Shown: positions 1 through 12,450, counted from the stretch's first letter. The stretch is 64,000 nt of DNA from Sambucus nigra (GCA_949130495.1 OX422207.1:374625868-374689867), one strand, 5' to 3'. Numbers and translations are program-made. Notes: generated by a model from the letters alone, not told the origin.

Positions 1-500
1 AGAGAGAAAGTTGAGTGACCTGTAACACAAGGCCATTGAAGCCAATTCATAGTGAAATTCACTCACACGGAGTGGAGTAGGCCTAAATAGGTTGAACCAC
101 TTATATTACCGTCTTTCTTCTCTTTGCCTCACCTCCTGCTTATTTATATTGCTGTGATTTCACCATTGTTACACACTTGAGGTCTTACTGGATTGATCAT
201 TCACTCATTTACTTGGTGGCACCATATTTGACACCACCATAATAGTATATTTGTCTATTTTTCCTTTAATTAAGCCTTGTTGAGGGCTTTATAATTACTG
301 ACACCCAGTTGTAATTTTTGTTACATAATAAGTTTTGGAGGAAATGCGTTATTTGAAACTAACCCAGGTTTAGATTTGACCTATCTTGGAATGATTTTTA
401 TAATAGATTTAAACCAATAGATGGGCAATATAATTAGGTAATGGACCAATAGGATGTCTATCCTATAGAGATGAAGACAAAAATAAAGAGTAAATACGTA
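1..500. other. AT-rich intergenic DNA, nothing recognised
   Basis: No open frame, RNA gene or terminal repeat was recognised here. The stretch ends at the first base of a CACTA-like element. Confidence 0.5.
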
Positions 501-846
501 CACTACAACATATTCTTTAAATACTAAATGTTATAAGAAAACATATACTATTTTTTAAAAAAAATATTTAATATTAGTAACGGACCTATACCGTTACTAA
601 ATGTTATAAAATTTCGTATTAGAAATGTGTTATGAAATGTTGGTAATGGTAAAAGTCCGTTAGGATTTTAATTAATTTGTAACACTTTAGTAACAGTAAG
701 GAAGTGTTAGTAGCACCTAATTTAGTAACGGTTAAAAATGTTAGTATTTTGCTTCCCCGCACCTTTTTTTCTAACAGTAATTTAGTGTAAGTAATTATTT
801 TTAAAACACTGCAGTACTGTTACTAATAGACTATTTTGGTGTAGTG
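501..846. mobile_element. CACTA-like miniature element
   Basis: The segment begins CACTACAACA and ends TGGTGTAGTG, which are near-perfect inverted ends of the CACTA type (CACTA...TAGTG). The interior carries several copies of TAACGG/CCGTTA in both orientations, typical of subterminal transposase-binding repeats in CACTA elements. The flanking triplets are GTA on the left and CTA on the right, so the 3-bp target duplication is imperfect. It has no coding capacity and would depend on a transposase elsewhere. Confidence 0.65.
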
Positions 847-1699
847 CTACATCATCAACAGTGGCAACAATGGTCAAGGATGAGGGAATTATCACATCCT
901 TAGATCTAACTTGATGTTGAGCTGTTGGAGTGTCTTCAAGAGCCAAAATAACAGGCTCTGTTGAAGAAGGACTAACCTCCATACGTGAAGGAGAAACAAC
1001 CACTAAGGTTGGAGCAACCTCAGTAGGAGAAATTATGTGCTCCCTCTACTCATTGCTCGAAGGCTGAAACACCAGAAACAGAGTAAACTCGACATAAAAT
1101 TATAAACTAGAAAGCAAAGTAAAAGCTTGAAATTTTTTTACTAGGCATATACCTTAGCGGTAGCTGGATGAATGTGATAAAAGATATCCAAAGATACCAC
1201 AAAGATAATAATCACAATTGGAAAGTTTAAATTGGTAATTGGCCTCACAATGCTACGAGGAGGGATGCCCACATTGATAGACCTCACAAGGGCCATCACA
1301 TCCACAGAAGGACCAAAATATGAAAGAATTTCTGCCACGTGCACATGAAAAATACAACCAAGTCTTGAAAATCACAAATCTTGACAATAACAAAGTGATC
1401 AAGCCAAAGTTCATAGCAAATTACCTGAGCCGACGAAGTTGGAGGAACAAGAATCAGTGGTAACTCATATGACACTGGGGGAATAATTGAATTTGAAATT
1501 TAAATAGTTCCACTTGAGTCCCCCACTGTTTCTTCGTGCAGGGTCAAATTTCATGCTACCTCAATAGCACATTGAGATGAGGCATGCTTGGATGAAGTGC
1601 GTCTCGAGGAAGCTCATCTAATTATTGAAGGAGCAAAGAAGGAATTGGAAGAATATCTTCTTCATAAAATGGACTCGAGGAACTTCTCGTGGGAGGAGT
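847..1699 (-). other. Possible 3' continuation of the mobile-domain-like pseudogene
   Basis: Short minus-strand open stretches (782-1003 and 1141-1344) are rich in Ser, Thr, Pro and Val, like the disordered tail of the decayed gene further right. No domain was recognised. The assignment rests only on strand, composition and proximity. Confidence 0.2.
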
Positions 1700-1707
1700 G
1701 TCATCAG

Positions 1708-2155
1708 TAGGGGTGTGCAAAAAAACCGACCAAACCGACAAACCGACAAAACCGAGCCGAACCGAAAATTTTCGGGCCGGGTTTTTTTGAGGGTCGGTTC
1801 GGTTTAATCAGGTATAAAACCGACAGGGTCGGTTCGGTTTTCGGTTTTGGCATAAAAAAACCGATTTTGAACCGAACCGAACCGAATTAATTTTTATACT
1901 TTTTAATTTTATATTTTATATTATATTTATATTAGTGTTGACATATTATATTATATTTTTTAATTTTATATTTATATTAGGTATTAAAAAAATATATTTT
2001 TTATTAAAATAAAGGAAAAAACCGAACCGGCCCTGTCAAAAACCGACCCGATTCGGTTCGGTTCGGTTCGATTCTCCTCCTCCAAAAACCGACAAGGTCG
2101 ATTCGGCCCAAAAAACCCGGTCAAAACCGAACCGACCGACCCGTGAACACCCCTA
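1708..2155. mobile_element. hAT-type MITE with 8-bp target duplication
   Basis: The element starts TAGGGGTGTGCA and ends GTGAACACCCCTA, forming inverted ends. It is flanked on both sides by the exact 8-bp duplication GTCATCAG (1700-1707 and 2156-2163), the hallmark of hAT insertion. Subterminal DNA is packed with AACCGA/TCGGTT repeats in both orientations, and the centre is AT-rich and non-coding. The terminal sequence matches the left end of the larger hAT relic at 58491, so the two probably belong to one family. Confidence 0.88.
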
Positions 2156-2256
2156 GTCATCAGGATTAGACACAACTTCCACGGGTGGTGGAGGAGCATC
2201 TTACAAAAGAAGCAACAATGTTACAGAGTTTTGTTCAAAAATAAATAACTCAACAC

Positions 2257-4570
2257 TTAAAGAAAATTTGAAAAGAATAAAGGAGTTGCCTGTTGAGTCT
2301 CATGGGGAGGCACATATAAATTAACCTGAGTGGAAGAATCCACCACATCATCACCTGGCTTGTCCTCCAAGGTTTGCTCTGAGGAACCTGAGGGTGTAGG
2401 AGTTGTAGGCACGTGTTTTCCACTATGTTTCTTCCTCAAGACCCTTTTGTGTTGATAACGTGCATCAATTAGAGATACTTGGACAATTTTCTCAACAGGA
2501 TCAACCTTCTTGCGAGTAACCCGAGGAAATAAAATCATCAGCTCGATGGTGTCTTTCCAAACCAGCTAAAGCATCATCTGCACTAACAGAAATATATTTC
2601 ATTGTAGTTAGAACATAAAATACTAAGTCGAATACCTCATCCTTTAGAGTTGGATTTGGTGGAGGAATGGACTCAGGAGGAATACCAACCAGATTAGAGG
2701 AAACTTTAGTGGCCTTAGACTTTTGGGGGTTTTAGGTACATCTTCCCCCTTTAATGAACCTACAGCAGAAGAATACATTCTCTTTATTCCAGTAGTGGTC
2801 ATGGAAAAAAAATTCTTCTCTTTACTTGCCATAGAGCAACCTCAGCAGTTGGTGCCAGAGAAGGAAATTTATTAGGGTAAGGTCTCTCTATAAGGCTTAT
2901 TGGAAATTCCATGCCTTTGGTAGAGAGATCTTTAACCGAATTTCAAGAGGACCAAACCTCTCTCAGCAGGGTACACGAGCTCAGTTTGTACAGAGTATTC
3001 AAAGGCTTCGAGTTGCATTGTCCAATGATGGTAATACCAGCCCAAAGAAGCATCGTCGATGTTGTTCTCCTCAAAGAAGAACTAGGTGCAGACATAATAA
3101 CCACACTTTTCCATGTGAAGTTAAAATTGGCAAACAAAAATGAGCAATCTACCCTATCTGACTCACAAATTGGCTTGGGTATTCCTTGATCGTAACCAAA
3201 CTTTTGGGCACATCTATAAAGATTGTAGGCTTTACTTCCAACCTCCCACTTAGTGTGAGATGGAAGACGACTTGGAGAAATCATAAGAAACACAACAAGT
3301 GAGGGATCATCTTCAATAGATTTCTCACACTCAAGAATAAGCTTTATCAATGAATCTTTTGATTTGAAGAATAACCAAGTTTTAGCAATGGAATATCTAA
3401 CATATGGACTAAACTAAAAATAGCTAATACCATCAATCAAAGGCAAGAATGGTTTCTAATTTTGATTTTTTTCCAGTGAATTATAAGTGGATGCTTAAGA
3501 GGAAACACGCAAATTTACTGAGCTTTGGGGGCAAGATCAGGGAATCTTGCATAGAGGAACCCCATTAATAAAACCGTCTTGACAAAATTGGAATAGCCGA
3601 CTGAGCGCACCATATCGAGGTAACACATCTCCAATCACGTATACAAGGATCCAAGAGTTATAACTTCTAGAGGAACGTTGACTCCACGAGACAATCCGAA
3701 TGAGAAATTTACTAAGTCCCTGCATGGTTAATCGTTGGGATTGCCAGGGATATAAAAATATGAAAGTGGACAAGGGATGTATGCAGCTAGTTTAGAATCG
3801 CTACCATAATCTTCACCAAGATCGACATATGGTTCAAACCCACGGTCCTTCTGATCTTAAGTGAGCTTAACATATGGTTTGAAGAAATACTGGATGTATC
3901 AGCCAAAAGCGAACTTCATGGCATCACTTACTGACTTACGAACAAGCTGGTCTAGCATAGCATGTTGCTTTTCTCCATCAGTATCAGTTTATGTGGCATC
4001 ATAAGGGAAATGGCCACATGGATCTAAGCCAAAAAATCATTCAAATCTTTAAGTGTGACTATGAACTCTCCCCCAGTTATCACGAATGTGTGAGAGGCAA
4101 CACTCCAACATCAGACCAAGATATGAAGGGCAGGGTTGTTCCTAGATAATGTCAAATCTCTAAAGAACCTTATTGCACGTACAAGGCCAATACTTTTAAG
4201 TACATCCTTATACTTGTTGTAAATATAACTCGACCAGACATAATTTAATCAGAAGAGCCACTTGGTCCTTCAAATTCAATATGGGAATAAGGAAAATCCC
4301 CCCGATCAAGCCTAAATTGAATAACGGAGAAGGAAGTGACATATAACCCATGGGTATGGTCCTTAGGTTCCTCAGCCACCAAGACCGATTCATCAGCACC
4401 CTTAATAGTATTTTGAATTGTTTGGTCTCTTGGGCAAATTTATTACTGTTCCAAAAGTAGGGAGCACGGTAATAAAGAGTGTATAGAGCCTGGCACTTAG
4501 CCAACTCAGTGGTGATGTTCTTGTCGGAGTCCTTGCCAAAAAACTCACTACTTTTGCTTAAAGAAGCCAT
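2257..4570 (-). pseudogene. Plant-mobile-domain-like gene, decayed
   Basis: The minus strand can be read from a possible start MASLSKSSEFF near 4570 through several frames broken by stops and frameshifts. Recognisable patches in order are: an I-V-T-L-K-D-L-N-D-F-L block near 4050; G-V-N-V-P-L-E-V-I-T-L-G near 3670; V-L-L-M-G-F-L-Y-A-R-F-P-D-L-A-P near 3540; and Y-R-C-A-Q-K-F-G-Y-D-Q-G-I-P near 3190. Their order and spacing resemble the plant mobile domain (PMD, 'aminotransferase-like'), found in many transposon-derived plant proteins. A Ser/Thr/Pro/Lys-rich tail follows at 2257-2832. In-frame stops around 4025 and 3900 make it non-functional. The family call is from remembered motif shape, not a search. 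Confidence 0.5.
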
Positions 4571-4642
4571 AGAAGTGGTTAGGAGATTCTTAAGAGTGAA
4601 AGGGGGATGAAAGTTGTGTAAAATAATATCGGAAGCAAACAA

Positions 4643-5573
4643 ACGGTGAAACTAAGATCAAAATCAAGTTTGGAAGAGATTTAGGGCAATAGGGGACACT
4701 TCCTCTCTCAAGAAAATAAAAATCTCTGAACTTTAATGGCAGAATTGGTAACAACATTGAAATGACGAAGTGAGAGTCTACTTAAAAGGTTTGGAAAGAT
4801 AGCCGTTTAGGCTAATTTACGGTTCATTGTCCCACGTGAATTTTGAAAATTACGGGCAAAATGATGGTTGCGTAAACCAAGGTATTTCAAGAGCTAACCC
4901 CATGATGCCACGTGTAAAAATGAGACAGGGTTGTTAGGTGATTGGACTCTATCATTTAATGCTAGATACGTAAATATTTGGCTAATACATGCAGAATAAA
5001 GTTGCATCAAATTGAGGTGCTTCAGCTGAAGATGTTTATGATTATGGCTTGTCGGTTCGAGGTATTTCATATAGAAACTTCTTATCTGCACAATAACTTT
5101 TTTTATGAGGGGGAAAATATCGGAGGAGCTTATAAATAAACCTCCTCATTAAGAGACTAATGACATATCATACTTTATCATTAGAGCCAAGCTATATATT
5201 TCACTACGGGGAGTCACTGAGCATGAACCGTTAGGGAAATTAGTCATAAAAGTACTTATCCTAGTGAAAAGGAGCATAAAGTCTAGGCTTTGAGTTGCCA
5301 GACTTGAAGCAAATTGTAGAAAAATAAGGAGAAAATGGAGTGTACCAAAAATGCATTTCACGGTTCACACAGAGCATTGGAGACTAGAAATGTGTACCAA
5401 AGACAATGCCACATGGAAGAAGTCAGATGGTCCTAAGAGACGTGAGGGTATGTGCTGACCTCTTAGTGATTTGGAACTATGCTTCACCTCCAATATGTGT
5501 ATTTTGTGTTAATACAATTCGAGAGTGGATCCGAACTAGTATTTCTCTCATTTGTACGAGAGGTACAGGGACT
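4643..5573. other. Unassigned intergenic DNA
   Basis: There are only short open stretches without recognisable domains and no terminal repeats. The segment probably includes upstream DNA of the decayed mobile-domain-like gene. Confidence 0.4.
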
Positions 5574-5631
5574 TAATAGCATAGTATGCCAGCACCATAG
5601 ATTTCTATGGTGCTGGCATACTATGCTATTA
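5574..5631. repeat. Perfect 58-bp palindrome (28-bp arms, 2-nt spacer)
   Basis: The left arm (5574-5601) and right arm (5604-5631) are exact reverse complements, separated by TT. The core reads ATGGTGCTGGCATACTATGC on the right arm. No mismatch was seen in the 28 pairs, although the surrounding DNA is heavily decayed. It lies directly at the left edge of a truncated LTR relic. Confidence 0.95.
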
Positions 5632-5649
5632 TAAGTGATAAATATATGT

Positions 5650-6611
5650 ACATGTGATTCATTTACTGTGCTTGTAAGTAGGTAAAATTGAATAATTGAT
5701 ATTAAATAATTTAAATGTTTGAGAACCTAAGGTTGTATTGAGATTTACATAGCTGGCTTGGTAAATTCATAAGAAAGGGTTATCATGTATAAATTATAGT
5801 TATGCGATCACGTGAATTAGGTGGATGAGAGGAGATTGGGTTAGACTAGTTAACTGGGTTAGCTTTATCTAGAGTTATATAGTAGTACGTTAGGCGTGCA
5901 CATTAGTTGAGAGGTGAGAATTCTCAAGTGAGTGTCGAGGCACTAACATGCATGTAATATCAACTCGTAAGCATTTTATATACTTGTTAAACTATTTTAA
6001 AGCTATTTTACACTCGGACTATGACCCGTTTCTTATCATCTCCTCTTTCTCTTGTATATATATATGTATTATAGGTGCCCAGCCACAGGGGCATCAGACT
6101 TAGATCTTTGGACTGTTGACGTGCTGCAGCTAGTGTGGGAGTTACAGGTCGTTGCATTTAGACGACTTCATCCTTGTCATCTCATCTCTTCACTTAGTCA
6201 TTTTAGATAGGGCATGTGTCGCCCATTTCCAGTTTCTATTTAGTTCAGAGAGACTTTGTACTCTTTATTTATTTCAGTATTTAGTTTTAGTTGCGATTGT
6301 TTTAATTATTTAATTGTCCTTCGATTTGGGATATTTTGTTTGGAATGATTAATCTAGACTGTTTATTCCACTTGGATGGTTTGGTATTCAATATTATTAT
6401 TTGTGTTCATAAAATGGTTTATGTATAAATTCATGACAATGGAACTTAATCTATAAAATTAAATGTTTTGAAACTTAGCTTCATTATTCATTAGGTGATA
6501 AATAAAGAAAATTATTTTTCGACAGTGATGCTAAGAATGATCCAACCGGATACTTTGTTTTAATTTAATAAAGGACTGATCACCCGGCATTTAATTAGGC
6601 GAGGTGTCACG
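5650..6611 (+). repeat. 3' portion of a long LTR (Ty3-gypsy, Tekay-like)
   Basis: This segment aligns by eye with the right third of the solo LTR at 45572-48515. Shared blocks include GTACGTTAGG near 5885, GAGAGGTGAGAATT near 5909, TAGGTGCCCAGCCACA near 6073, GCCCATTTC near 6217, and the terminal GGCATTTAATTAGGCGAGGTGTCAC. The 5' part of the LTR is missing and the break coincides with the palindrome at 5574-5631. No matching internal region follows. The Tekay/Del attribution rests on the general TGTAACACCCCG...GTGTCACA form of the intact relative. Confidence 0.7.
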
Positions 6612-7680
6612 GAAGTATAATCTATAGTGTCGGCTTGATCCTCAGGGAGACGAGGATATACTTGGGCATATCATTATATATATCAAACACCAGGCAGTAA
6701 TTATACAAGATGGTTAATTCTATGTGCAAGTACAACAAAAATGTTTAGTTCCTTGTTCAAGTCTAAAAAAACTAGAAGCATTTATACAGGAAAGATAATA
6801 TTTATGCTAGTAGTTTAAAAATGTATGATTATGCTTTTGCAAGTTCAAAATCACCCAGTATACAGCCTGATACGACTGGTGATTTGTTGGCAGCATATGT
6901 GGCAACTAGACAATCTCGAGCCACAGTCTCTACAAGTCTGCACTCAAATTTCACTTGTTGATATTAACCATCTGACCTCGATTGTTTTAAATTTTTGAAT
7001 GTGGTAGGAGAACAATAACAGAGGAGAAGGATCTACGGATAAGAATGAAGAAAAATGATTAACAAAAGAAGGAAATTCTTAATAGCCCTTCTCTGAATTT
7101 GAACATGACTCTTGATATTGAAACCATAATTTACATCAAACATGAATATATATTATTGCTTTTGCTAAAGAAACTATAAGCAGGTCATGCGGTGAAGAAT
7201 TGTATCATATTCTTCCACCAATTATTCAGTACATAGTTCAAATCTAATATTTCTGTGGCAATAAGATTTGCATATGCATGTGATATATCTATTTGTTTAA
7301 CAAAGCATAAGCAAATCATGTACAACTATTTCTGATAGCGAATTGGATATTAACTTACTATCTCTAGAACAACTTTCATGTTTCTTTTGGAACGATTGAT
7401 TGATTCTTATCCGGAGACTTTCATTATTGAGTGTGTGAGGCCCTATAATGTGATAACGGGTTACCAATTTCAAGGTTTAGAAGATGTGGTATTTGAAATT
7501 GTCAACAAGTTAATTTCTTCCCTAAAAATAACAACCTTAGACCAACATTTGAGCACCCTTAAAAAATAAAGGAAATATGGGTTCAATTTCTAATGGCTTA
7601 TCAACAATTTGAGGTATATTAAAGATCCTCAAATGGTAACTTATAATCCCCACTACTTCAAGAATGTGGTTTCTTCGAAT
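6612..7680. other. Unassigned AT-rich DNA
   Basis: There is one short plus-strand open stretch (7378-7569) with no recognised domain. The rest shows no terminal repeats or coding signature. Confidence 0.35.
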
Positions 7681-7790
7681 GGCTGATGTTGTTTCTTCGA
7701 ATGGCAGAGACCATAGGAATCAAAATAAGGGATCTAAGGCTGATGTTGTTTCTTCGAATTGAGAGGGTTTCTTCACTTCTCCTAATTTAT
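7681..7790. repeat. Patchwork filler DNA with short direct repeats
   Basis: The block TTTCTTCGAAT occurs three times within about 100 bp. Two copies share the longer context GGCTGATGTTGTTTCTTCGA. Between them sits a 36-bp segment (7704-7739) that is an exact inverted copy of 9141-9176 in the neighbouring gypsy relic. This mosaic of copied short patches looks like templated repair of a double-strand break. Confidence 0.75.
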
Positions 7791-7987
7791 GGTTCCTCTT
7801 AGGGTAGATTATCTTTGTTGTATTTTGAGAAAATAGTCCCAATTTTTGCATTGTAACTATTTTACAAGTGAAATACAAAGGATGTTTGTTCTTGAACACG
7901 TGTGTACATTACTTATTTTTCTTACCTAAACACTCGTCTATTTATAATAAACAATAACCGAAATCAACACGTGTTTCCTCGCAATCT

Positions 7988-10060
7988 CTAAGTGCAAAAG
8001 TAAAAATAAAAAAAATACAGGTATTCTCTATAAATGATAAACCTTAAACATTTGTTGGTAACTTTAAATAGTTTGTTATCCTCAATCTTTGAGATAAAAC
8101 AGCAACCTGAATTATGTGCCTCCTTAACAACATATGGTCCCTCCCAATTTGTTGCGAACTTTGGCAAAATGATTCCTCTAATGTGGTTGATCGCAACTTT
8201 CAAAACTAAGTCAGTTTACACAAATGTTCTTACTTTCACCAAGTTCTCATAAGCTCCGGAGAGTTGCTTCGTGTAGATTTGGAAATGTTTTATCGCATTA
8301 TCTCTATGTTCATCTAGTGCTTCGAGTTGAATGTGCCTACCCTATGGAAGCATGCTGCTTCGTAAGGCATATCTGGTTCCATCGGAAGAATTATCTTAGC
8401 TCCATAGACTAAGGGAAATGGTGTGTTGCTTGTTGGTTTCCTCTTAGTAGTTCGATAAGCCCAAAGTACCATAGGTAACTTATCATCCCATGCACCAGGA
8501 ATATCTTCCATCATCATGGATAAAATATTAATCAAGGTCTTGTTTAATGCCTCAACTGGACCATTGCCTTTAGGGTAAGCCACTATTAAAGTGTGATGGA
8601 TAATTGAATATTTATCGGTTGGTATTGCCACTTCTTTATTGGTAAATGGAGTTACATTATATGACAGAAGGATACTGGGAGTGACAAACCAACAAATGAT
8701 GTACTCTTTAATGAAGTGTGTCACCACAAATACTGTTGCCCTTTTCAAAGGTACCGCATCTGCCCACTTTCTTAAGTATTCAGTTGTCACTAGAATCCAT
8801 AGTTTCCCCTAAAAGGAGAATTGATTTCCCCCTCTAGGGCAAATGCCCAAGTATGGAAAGGGTAGGGTGTTTCTAGTGAATGGAGTTCTATCGTTGGAGC
8901 ATGAATGAGGTTACCATGAAGTTGGCAAGCCTTGCACTTACGAACGAACTCAGACAAATCTTTTTCCATTATTGGAGAATAATATCCAAGTGTTATGACT
9001 TGATCATATAACTTGGCTCCTCTAATGTGATTTGGATCACGGGCTTGCTTGAGGATTTATGTTGCTTCCTCTCTCGTGATGCGTCACAATGGCCTATTGA
9101 AGTATCCTCTACTATATATCTTCTCCTCCAATAAATAGAACCTTAGATCCCTTATTTTGATTCCTATGGTCTCTGCATTCTTTGTTGGCACAAATCAATC
9201 TCTGATAAAATCAATGTATGGCTTCATCCAAACCGTTTGATCTTCAAGAAGTTACACTCAGCTGGTTGAAGGAAAGCTTGACAGTTAGCACACTCTCTTT
9301 GTATTTCTATAGCATCTTGCTTCATTATTAGCCAAAAATAACGCTCCTTTTAAATTCTTTTATAGAAGGGGATATCATTGGTTTCATAATGCTCATCGTG
9401 AGTTTTCTTCAACCGTTTTTATGCTTCCTCTGGACCTGTACATCTAGATCATATGCCCCTAGAATTTTTATAGTACAAACCTCCTTAAAAAAGGAAATAT
9501 TTTGCTAACTCCGTAAGCTTCATCCTACCATATATTTCCTTCAACTACTTACTTATCTCTCCTCTCCAATCTGAATCATCATCACAAGGGAAGAGTTAAA
9601 GCACAGTCGATGGAGCATTCTTTGATGAATCACCATAGTTGTTGACTCACCATACATGATCAATTTTTGTGTAATTATGGCATAGGCATCATCATGAAGA
9701 TTCATCGTTCTTGGTTGCCTCTCCACCTCGACCTCATGAAATTTCCCTATCAACCTCTGGGTAACGGTTAGGTAAGGCGCCAAGCTGAGATGCTTCTACA
9801 TATATTCGCCGTTCACTTGCTTAACCACCAACTTGGAATCTCCCTTGATGCAAAGTGAATTGATGCCTAATCGGAGCACTTTAAGCAATCCCAAGATCAA
9901 TGATTCATAATCTGTCTTGTGATTTGAACAACGAAAGTCCAACTTAAAAGATAGAGTAGTCCCTTCTTTGCCTCTAGATTAGATAAAACATGCTCCTCCC
10001 TTTCCCTTAGAAAATGAACCGTCAAGGTCCATGGACCACTCTTCCAAATTCAACTCATAA
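7988..10060 (-). pseudogene. Ty3-gypsy RNase H-integrase region, decayed
   Basis: Reading the minus strand from right to left gives recognisable Ty3-gypsy pol pieces of the Tat/Athila kind. An RNase H start W-S-M-D-L-D-G sits near 10030. An integrase zinc-finger block ending C-K-A-C-Q-L-H-G lies near 8930. The integrase core and C-terminal part at 8314-8790 include A-Y-R-T-T-K-R-K-P-T. A final N-W-E-G-P-Y-V-V-K-E-A block is near 8130. The usual first catalytic Asp reads Ala in W-A-F-A-L, and the second Asp position reads Tyr in L-L-S-Y-N-V-T-P-F. The Glu in G-P-V-E-A is kept. Frameshifts and stops separate the pieces. No matching LTR pair was found in the window. Confidence 0.85.
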
Positions 10061-10129
10061 AGATTGGCTTGTAATTCATCACCTGGAATATCTTCATGAG
10101 GTGGGATCGAATAAGCTTAAAGGAAAATA

Positions 10130-11430
10130 GGCAACAGATATGCATTGGCTTGGCTCTTGATTGAGCGAGGGACCACACATTTCATATCATACTTCAAGAG
10201 AATGAGGAATCATCTTACTGCTCTCCTAATTATAATTATTCGTGCTAGTAAAAACTTGACGAACACCACTACACATACACACTACCCATACACACTTTCA
10301 TACACGCTAATAAGACAAGGCTGTAAGGGGTTGTCCTCTGTGCCCTGGTGGGACCCACAACAACAAAGTATAGCATTCTAAAGCAGTGGGTATGGAAATC
10401 GTGTCCGTGTATGTTTATCCAAACTTAACTAGATCACATCTTCTTACTATGTGGATAATAAAAGACAACGTATAATGTCTAAGTTTTTTTGGCAACAAAG
10501 AGTAAAGTTAAACAATGTCTCTCTCTCCTAGTATATCTTACCTCAAGACCATGGATAATTGTACTGAGTTGGAGAGCTGTCCTCCTTTGCCAACAGAGGA
10601 TGGTCGTATAGGGGTAATTTCACTTACCTTCTTTCTTGAATTTTGCATCATGAGTCCTTTTCTTTAATTGTTGATTTCTGGTGTCTCTTCTTGATTTTGA
10701 GACTACATCAGTGTGGACTTCCTGGGTGCAGGATGTTCGTGATTGGGTGGCTTTAGTGGCCGGGCATAATTGGATGTTTACTTGTGCTTGAACTGCCCCT
10801 ACAATCTCTAAAGATTACGTCCCTTCCTCTTCCAGCTCTAGGAATGAAGCTTTAACCTCTCACCATCACGAGAAGTATGTTCGCCTAAGGAAGTAATGGA
10901 CTATGGCCTATAAGGTTCAGAGGAAAATTTGGGTTTTGTCCCAATAACTTTTGTTTATCTTTTTTGTCATTTTCTCTTTTCGTGAAATGTACCTGTAATT
11001 TAAAGAAATGTATACAAAATGTTGCATTTTTACTTGATTATCTTGATTAAGTGATTTACTCTAGACAAACTTTTTATTTTCCACGAATTTTTTTATGAGA
11101 TAAAAACTGTGTGGTGCATTTGATGTTTTTGAATATTTTTAAAAAGGATAAACAAAAAGAAGCAACCAAGAGACTTTTAAGGTGAAAATCATTTATTGAG
11201 AAATTATTTGGAGATAAAAAAGGAAAAGGGTAATTCCGAAAATTAAGGGGTGTTGGATGGCATACCGACTAGTCTGCCTTTCGGCATGTCAGTGTTAAGT
11301 ATTTATCTTTTCAACCTTTTGTACCCTCTTACTGCAGCATGGGTACAATGATTCCAGAAGTAATTCAGGTAGCTCAACTTCTTTGTTGCTTTGTGGGGAG
11401 TCTTGGATATAAAAGGGGTTTAAAAGGGGA
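10130..11430. other. Unassigned DNA between retroelement relics
   Basis: It contains a plus-strand stretch (about 10700-10900) that could be translated in pieces but matches no domain I recognise. The neighbouring gypsy relic fades out near 10200. No terminal repeats were found. Confidence 0.3.
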
Positions 11431-11499
11431 CTTTAGGATCACCACTTCCTTCTCATTTCTTCTCCTTTAAAGTCTTTCTTCAAAGGGACAATTCTTTGA

Positions 11500-12450
11500 G
11501 TGAGGGGTATTCTAACTACCTCAACTGTTTGGTATATATGTGTTTGTACGAATTCGACTATGCGGCTTTTAACTTGCGTTCGGTCGCTTTGTGGTGCAAT
11601 CAATATATCAAATGGGGCCGTTTGGAGGTAAATTTGTAATTTTAATACCCGGAGGACCACATGTTCCACTTTGGACTGGATGTGGTCTGTCTGACTATGA
11701 GAAATTCTATGCCATATTGGGTATATACCCTCATATTCTGACTTTTACCAATCTTCAAGGGAGGTGATGGGTTAATTGTTTCATATTTATCCTTCTGTTG
11801 CCTAACCCTTAGTGCGTGGGGGAGGAATTGGCCTCCCAGAGGTGCTTGAGTCGGTACTCCATCAGGATGTCCGGTGTGCAGGGTACAGTGTAGCTATAGC
11901 GTTAGGCTTAACCCCCAAGTTACTTTTGATGATGGGAGGTATGAGTGCAGACACCCAAGTAGCCACAATAGATTTGTGGATGGGCAATCATTATAATTCT
12001 GCTACTACAATTCTGATAGAGACCTTGAATGATTGGAAGGTGGACCCTTGTACCTATTTGCGAGGAAGTCTTGTAATGGTATATAAGTGGTTGATAGAGA
12101 GGATTTGGTTAGCTGTTCCCCCTCATTTTCCATCATCTAGTACTAGTAAGGTTTTCATCCGATAATGTGTGGACTTTGGCCAATCTATGAACGACTGGTC
12201 TGATTGTTTTATGGCGAGTGAAGACAGTTTCTTATGTTGGTTCATGCCGTGGTGGGGTCAGTTTATTTGGATGGCTATCGATACATTCGGCTCGTGGGCC
12301 TCCATTAGACTTCATTTTATTTCTCTTAGAGAATCTTATGTCAAGTGGTTTGGGAGAAAATTTTCCATCCTGGCATAACCAACTTATATCTGCGGAGGGC
12401 TTGACTGAGTCATTGAGGATCTTTGGGGAGTTTGTTGAAACGTCGTAGAC
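11500..12450 (+). pseudogene. Second plant-mobile-domain/DUF7745-like relic
   Basis: The plus strand around 11560-11730 reads, across frames and stops, S-V-A-L-W-C-N-Q-Y-I then Y-P-E-D-H-M-F-H-F-G-L and F-Y-A-I-L-G-I-Y-P. This resembles the 'FWdPe...F.FG..E.cPT.EEy.aiLg' pattern of transposon-derived plant mobile-domain or DUF7745 proteins. Open frames at 11812-12165 and 12169-12378 continue downstream without recognised motifs. The reading is broken several times. A related family on the opposite strand occurs at 2257-4570. The assignment is from motif shape only. Confidence 0.4.
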
